Source of the DNA: Pseudopithomyces maydicus
Lineage: Eukaryota; Ascomycota; Dothideomycetes; Pleosporales; Didymosphaeriaceae
Direction: 5' to 3'
Assembly: GCA_026873275.1 (NCBI GenBank)
Contig: JANTUC010000005.1
Coordinates: 1 to 64,000 of the forward strand
DNA: 64,000 nt
Shown piece by piece: positions 57,977 to 64,000 of the stretch. How positions within the stretch are numbered: position 1 is the first letter of the stretch; the number at the start of each line of letters is the position of its first letter. Made by a program: the position numbers and the translations under genes. Below the pieces are notes generated by a model that worked only from the letters and a program-made list of their open reading frames with translations, made no database searches and was not told where the DNA came from.

Positions 57977-59659
57977 ATGGCTCCTACCAAGAAGCTCGTG
58001 CTGAATGCTTTCGTAGAGATGTGTACGTCATTCCGCTATACCCGATTGGGAAATATGCTGACAGTAATGGCTACTAGGCAGCGGGCATCAGTCCCCAGGA
58101 CTTTGGAGGCACCCGGATGACCGTTCGCACGAGTTCAACAACGTCCAGCACTGGGTAGAGCTTGCGAAACTGCTGGAAGATGCCAAATTCCATGGCATCT
58201 TCGTCGCCGACGTATTAGGAGGATACGATGTGTACAACGGCAACCTCGACGCCGCAATAACATCTGGGGCGCAATGGCCAGTAAATGAACCATTAGCAGT
58301 GGTGGCAGCTATGGCGGCTGTGACCAACAGTTTAGGTTTTGGAGTAACATGTTCCACCACGTATGAACAGCCATATCACTTGGCTAGGCGGCTTTCGACA
58401 GTCGACCACTTGTCCAACGGAAGGTGTGATTGTATCTCCTCCTAAGTATACAAAATTTACTAATTCGATGTAGACTGGGCTGGAATGTAAGCATGAAAGG
58501 AGCATCAAAAGACATTCAATAACACATATCTAGATCGTCACGAGCTACCTCGATTCTGCGGCACGCAATATGGGCTTCAAAGAGCAGCTAGCAGTGAGTA
58601 TCTCTTCGGGGTTACTTCATGTAAAGATTCTGATCGTTCCAAGCACGATGAGAGATATGCGCAGGCAGAAGAATATGTCAAGGTCATGTACAAGCTGTTC
58701 GAGTCTTCATGGCGTGATGATGCTGTAGTTCTTGACAGCGAAAAAGGAATCTACACAAGACCAGACAGGGTCAGAACTATCGATCACAAGGGGAAATACT
58801 TCACAGTACCAGGACCTCATATTTGCCAACCCAGCCCGCAGAGGACACCTTTGATTCTCCAGGCAGGCACTTCAAAAGCTGGGAAACTGTTCGCAGCGGA
58901 AAACGCAGAAGCTATCTTTGTTTCCGCGCACGCGCCCGAGGTATGCGCGAAAAATATTGCTGAAATTCGGGAAACCGCAAAGTCGAGATTTGGAAGAGAT
59001 GGAAACAATATCAAAGTTCTTGCGCTTGTGACACCGATCATTGGTCGCACTGAAGAGGAGGCGCAGGCTAAACTTGCAGACTACCGCAAGTATGCATCCC
59101 TCGAAGGTGCTTTGGCCCTGTTTTGTGGATGGACCGGGATTGATCTGGGTAAATATGGTGACGATGAAGAGTTGCGGCAGGTCGAGAGCAACGCCGTCAG
59201 GTCGACCGTTGAAGGATATGCCCGCTTTTCCCTGGTACCTCGAAATGGACCAAACACACTGTAGCAGAGCATGTCAGCATTGGAGGTAATGGTCCCATAT
59301 TCGTGGGCACGCCAGCGCAGGTGGCAGATGGATTCCAGATCTGGGTTGACGAGGCTGGTGTGGACGGTTTCAATATTGTGAGTAACCTCAACATGCAAAA
59401 GGTGAGTCAGCGGACTACTGACTCAAAATTCCAGGCATATGCTCTTTTCCCTCAATCTTTCAAAGATGTTATCGAACTTTTGCTGCCAGAGCTCAAATCG
59501 CGTGGATTATTCTGGGATGATTATGCTGTTCCAGGAGGTACCTACAGAGAGAATTTCTACCAAAAGCCAGGGCAGCGTGGTCCATTGGATGAGCATGTTG
59601 CGTCCACATATCGGTGGAAGGCCGGGGTTAATGCGCAAGACCATAGAATTCCCGAATGA
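57977..59659 (+). CDS. Luciferase-like FMN-dependent monooxygenase (NtaA/SnaA/DszA type), apparent frameshift
   Basis: Exons 57977-58022, 58078-58423, a 13-nt exon 58474-58486, 58534-58593, 58644-59377 and 59435-59659. Motifs: SGHQSPGLWRHP, FVADVLGGYDVYNG, LGWNIVTSYLDSAARNMGF, YFTVPGPHICQPSPQRTP, LILQAGTSKAG and a final DDYAVPGGTYREN, all in NtaA-family order. The two-component family uses reduced FMN from a partner reductase to oxidise amines, sulfur compounds or lactone-type substrates. The frame breaks at the T run 59226-59229: one more T would join YARF to GTSKWTKHTVAEHV and make a 1425-nt, 474-aa CDS. As it stands the frame stops at about 59264. Either a consensus error or a recent pseudogene. 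Confidence 0.85.
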
Positions 59660-61148
59660 AGGCTTCAATGAAGATAGATTAAGAAGAATCCGCTTATAAT
59701 ATAGTTTTGGAAAACACGCAGTTATGCAGATATGGTCAAAAAGTTGTTCTATACTTGGCAACAGTGTCTATCTATGTTTATCATACATGATTAGATCGTG
59801 TACTGCGCGTGCGCTGGATGTAAGACGCGATCGGTAAGTAGGCACGCGAGCTGTGCATTTAATCTATTTTTCGAACTTTGACTATAATAAGTGGTAATAG
59901 TATCTTTTCGGGATGTCACACACTCTGGTTTCATAGGCGATGATTCACTACGTCAAGGTGCTTACTGATTGGAGCAAAGTGGCAAACATAGAGCCTAAGG
60001 AATACGAACATGGTATACATAGCTGGGATAACGGGTCATCTGAGGTAGCTTGTGAACGATTTAAAGTAAAATAAGACGGCACTATAATGCTCCGAGTTTA
60101 TAGCCCGGCTGATGGAAGCCTGAACCTCATATGTAACCCAGTCCGCAGCAGGATGCCCAAGTCGATGAAGGACTTGAATTGCTCATAAAATTGCGATCGA
60201 TGAATTTCATGCGGATATAAACTGTAATAGTTTACTATAGACCAGAAAGCGTTGAGCTGCACTATGAAGTGTCCCCATACACTATGGGTCCACGGTATGC
60301 CGTGTGATACTTGACCTGAGACAGGCTGCAATAATTACTGAGCGTTTAAAGAACCGCCATCAATCTGAAAATAGGTGGATGGTACCTGCGCAATACATGC
60401 CGTCCGCGATCTTACTTGAGTCCGTTATGCTTTTGGGCTATAGATCGACAGTGAAATGCATCAGCATAGTCTGTTCCTATGTCGATCAGGCTATCTAGTG
60501 AAAGATCTACAGGTTCTATGCGCTAAGTCTCAGCTACGCCGCGGTGAGATCGCTCCATTTTGGGATCAGTGGTTGCGACATCAATTTTCATATACTAAAG
60601 ATCAAAAACTACACGCAAGAAGACACAATAGTACGGTCTCGTGTCCTTAAAACAGCCTCTCGGACTCCCAGAGTCAATGGGTAAACTTTTGACCTTCGTT
60701 GTCGTGAACGTTCATGGTATTTCGGTCTTCGGTGCAGCAATATGTTGCAGGGACATACGTAATTATATAGTGGCCATGATATTGATACAAAAAAGCCCAA
60801 AGAGGAAATTGCACGGCTTTGGTGTCGCTGGACTTGTAGTGTCATCATACACATCGATGCAGATGTATTGGGTGGCTGACCAAACCATTTCACTCCTTCG
60901 GAGAATCCTCTCGTCAGACCACCCATTTCTTCCATCACCGTTGACTGTACTTGGCTGAACTCCTTCAAATGACGCAACTGACGAGACATCCGTCACCTCA
61001 AAAGATTGTATAAATATGCAACAATTTCTGCAATAAATCTTTCAGCAACACTGCAGGTAACACTGTGCACTTTTCAGTCCCACAAAAACATTATCCATAC
61101 ATATACTATCATCTCCACCCACCTTGCACTTCTATCCCATCGTTGATA
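59660..61148. other. 1.5-kb intergenic region
   Basis: No convincing gene. Open frames at 60304-60989 lack domains and splice support. Confidence 0.55.
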
Positions 61149-61454
61149 ATGCGCTGCTTCCTTTCCATTTCCTTGCTGCCGACCATGGCACTTGCTGGCA
61201 CTATCATCTTCTCCTCTTCAGGCAGTGACTGTGAAAATGGAGTCGAACAAACCCCCGCCAATTATGTTTGTACGGAAGCGCCCGCGGACGCTCGCACGTC
61301 TTGGATGATTAAAGACATGGATGGATGCCATAATCTGACTTTCTTCACTGACGGGAACTGTGAGGACAACCAGATGTCCTACGACGAGATGTTCGAACAG
61401 ATTTGTATTCAGCCGAAATACCCATACACTCATTACATGTTCGCTGTCTGCTAG
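61149..61454 (+). CDS. Small secreted protein
   Basis: 101 aa, intronless. Signal peptide MRCFLSISLLPTMALA is followed by a mature part of about 85 residues with five or six Cys, one of them the C-terminal residue, and an Asn-Leu-Thr glycosylation site. No known domain. Small secreted Cys-containing proteins in ascomycetes include effectors, antimicrobial peptides and wall proteins; function cannot be assigned. A run of acidic residues (DGNCEDNQMSYDEMFEQ) lies near the end. Confidence 0.7.
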   Translation: MRCFLSISLLPTMALAGTIIFSSSGSDCENGVEQTPANYVCTEAPADARTSWMIKDMDGCHNLTFFTDGNCEDNQMSYDEMFEQICIQPKYPYTHYMFAVC

Positions 61455-61779
61455 TGGAGTAGATAACGAGCCAACCAGATCAACGAAAGAATCTGCAGTT
61501 GGGACAGCTGGCTTTTGCGACGGAAATATCTCGTTCATGGCATATATAGCGTTACATTCGTTTAAATTCACGCTCGACGCATACCTCGCATACCATTCAA
61601 ATAAATAAACTGAAGTGAAAATATGGATATTCCTACTTCGCCATCCAATACACTGCTTTCTCTCCCTGGATATCATACGTACAACATCCATTTCACTTTG
61701 ATCATCTTTATCAACTGTGATAAATGCATCAATCCGATTGTTCGAAATTTTATCTCACAGTTCCGAGGCAGCTATAGGA

Positions 61780-64000
61780 CTATGCTCTTGTGATCTTCAC
61801 TGTTCCTTTGCCACTAGACAGGTCAACAGACCATCCACCTCGAGCTTCTTCAGCACCGGGGACTTTGTAACCCGCAGTCGTAGCTGTTGGCCGCTTTAAC
61901 CAGACGACAGCCGACTTGGCCTGCAAATCCGCGCTCCTCGCCGCAGGTGCCAGCGTCAGCGTGACTGTACTCGCGCTCTTATCAAAGTCCACCTTGGAGA
62001 TAATTCCAGCACTAATTTCTACCTTCAACCCCAAATCTGCGATGAATACTCGCCGTTTAACTGCATCCCTGGGCTCCACTGAGATCGTCGATGCGCCCGA
62101 TGTCGAAAGTAGATTACCACCGAAAGCAACATCTCCGTACTTTGTATTGCTCAAAATGTATACGCACTGTCCTAGACTCAGACCCAAGAAGCCTGGTCCA
62201 TAATCCCCGCTATATGGATCCCATTTCAGAAGTTCTGGAAAGCTGTGGAATGCGGCTGATGCAAAGCCATCTTGGTGTATATTAGTCAGTGGTGCCATAT
62301 TTCCTCCAAAGCCCACACGCAAGGCATAGAGATTGGTGGGATGTTGTTCGTAATAGTTCAACATTGGGAGGGAGTTAAGACCAGAGCCGTAGTGATGTAG
62401 CTGGCGTTCGGTCTGCGTAATCTTCGCCGCGTAATTGAAATCCCAATAGCGACGCGCGTTTCCATTCCAGCCCCAATGCGGTAGGGTTGGCATGTATCCG
62501 AAGATGGAGTTGATGGCCTTGGTAGGTGTGGTTGGGAGTTTGAAGTAGCTGTGTTCGATGAGTATTGACATGCGAAATTTCATGACTAGAGCCTTACTTT
62601 GTCCAGTAGTAGACGCCTTCTTGACCTGTGCTATCCCAAGCCATCTCACTTCCAAATGGAACGGCCTCATTCTCCCATTGGTCTGCACGGTACCGCATCG
62701 TTGTTTCCAGCGCCGTCACTTGGCGTGTCAGTCCTTCTCTCTTCAAGTCTTCGAGAAGCTCCCCCATCACCCACTCGCCCATGAGTCCAACTAGGCCGTA
62801 ATCGCAGTTTGCAGCACGGTTGGACAAACAGAACTGAGTAGTATTGTAAGCCCGGTTAAGGTACCATGGCCAGTCAGACCGTAGTCTATGCTCTGGGTAG
62901 TTTCTGGCAACGCGGTACAAAGACCAATATGCTGCAACAGGGTGAACATAATTGTATGCTCGACGCGTCGTGTAAGCTCGAGCCTTGTCCCATGAAGTCC
63001 ATGAAGTCCAGTCGATCTTCGAGTCGTATTGATATTGCACTGCATTTGGCTGGTAAAAGAAAGCGCTTGCAACGACACCGAAACTTCCATTTTGTTGAAG
63101 TGTGCCCACTATGGTATCTTGTACGAAATCATCGAAACGTGAAAGTTCATTCGCGGTTGGCTGTGTGAACTCTTTCATCGCAGTTGCAAGATAGGCACCA
63201 GTCCCACCTTCGTCGCTGATTCCCGATATCCACACACGACCATCTTGCTCTACAATACTACCCACTTCGTGATCATATGTCAGTATAGACGGTGCGCGAT
63301 TATACGGGTCTGAAGTTTTGTTAAAGTATGCTTTGGTAGTGAAAAAATCACCCATATCTGCAAGTGCAGAAGAAGCAATCTTGGTAATGTAGTAGTGCAC
63401 AGTTTGCTGTTTTCCATCCATATAGGTTATGGTGACACGTGATCGTCCCCAAGCCGTGCTCTTGGGTGCGAGCAGATACAGATCACCCGCAGAACTCTTC
63501 GATGGGCCCGTGACGGTAAATTCAGCTGCATCCATTGATTCAACGGCAGAGGTGTAGTTGAGATACAGTCGAGCTGTGAGGTCAGCAGGGATGACATAGC
63601 CCGGGATGCCAACAGCGAGAGGCGTGCGACTCTTCACCACAGTATCTTCAATGGTTTGAATGTTATCAGCCAGCAGAAATCTCAATCCAACAGATAGAAC
63701 TTCTCCATTCTTGATAAGCTTTGACGTAGCATTGTTCCATGGAGCTGCACCTTTCCACTCATCTTGGGCATACGCCAAGCTATAGACTTGCCATTCGTAA
63801 TTGCCCTCGTATGTTTGACTCTGATAGCCGAAAGAACCGGATGACTCTTTGAGGAAGCGCCAGGCCTGAAACTGGGTTGATCCTAAAGGTGCAATGACAA
63901 GGGCGTTCCCTGTGCCTGACAATGGTGAAACACGGACGTAGCCTGCGTCGAGCCCAATGTAAGGATCCGCGAAAGAGCATTTTGCTTGCGTATCAGTCGC
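61780..64000 (-). CDS. DUF5695-like glycosidase-fold protein, 5' partial
   Basis: Minus-strand gene that runs off the right edge of the window. Exons 64000-62598 and 62548-61780 (49-nt GT-AG intron, phases agree). Text includes WRFLKESSGSFGYQSQTYEG, YEWQVYSLAYAQDEWKGAA, WNRAYNTTQF-like and FGYMPTLPHWGWNGNARRYW, followed by a beta-rich C-terminal part. This resembles DUF5695 fungal proteins, which look related to (alpha/alpha)6 six-hairpin glycosidases; assignment is from memory of family patterns, so tentative. The N-terminus and any signal peptide lie outside the window. Confidence 0.7.

Overview
This window is a filamentous ascomycete (Pezizomycotina-type) contig whose left end looks chimeric. 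The fungal call rests on 45-140 nt GT-AG introns, transposon relics mutated in the RIP manner (C to T and G to A), and a fungal highly reducing polyketide synthase (hrPKS) surrounded by P450, MFS, ABC and oxygenase genes. The species cannot be named from sequence alone.

Layout. (1) 1 to about 2290: non-coding DNA with stacked simple repeats, of unknown origin. (2) About 2290-9797: a bacterial, Bacillota-like minus-strand segment, etfB(partial)-etfA-trxA-terminator-mrpA-B-C-D-E-F-G. Every gene is recognisable but broken by many single-base indels. (3) 9798 to about 20780: AT-rich, gene-free transposon graveyard with a chromovirus relic at its left edge, two RIP-decayed LTR copies, and one clean 436-bp solo LTR (17925-18360) flanked by 5-bp target-site duplications. 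(4) 20804-59659: a secondary-metabolism-like neighbourhood with an ABCC transporter, P450, MFS exporter, hrPKS, RTA1-like membrane protein, two divergent Gfo/Idh/MocA oxidoreductases, a secreted Thr-rich protein, a Baeyer-Villiger monooxygenase (BVMO), an UNC93-like MFS protein and an FMN-dependent monooxygenase. (5) 61149-64000: a small secreted Cys-containing protein and a DUF5695-like protein cut by the window edge.

The centre is the hrPKS (31342-41205). My nine-exon model closes exactly in frame at 3093 aa: KS-AT-DH-cMT(shortened)-ER-KR-ACP-carnitine acyltransferase (cAT). PKSs with a C-terminal cAT are a known type that release product by transfer to a polyol or carnitine-like acceptor rather than by a thioesterase, and no thioesterase is seen nearby. 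P450, BVMO and flavin monooxygenase could tailor the chain, the Gfo/Idh/MocA enzymes could act on a sugar or polyol, and ABC, MFS and RTA1 proteins could export or tolerate the product. That joint pathway is inference; no cluster transcription factor was found.

Two fungal genes (MFS at 28960-30950, flavin monooxygenase at 57977-59659) need exactly one extra base in a homopolymer to close their frames. With the indel-riddled bacterial segment, this points to residual long-read error in the assembly.
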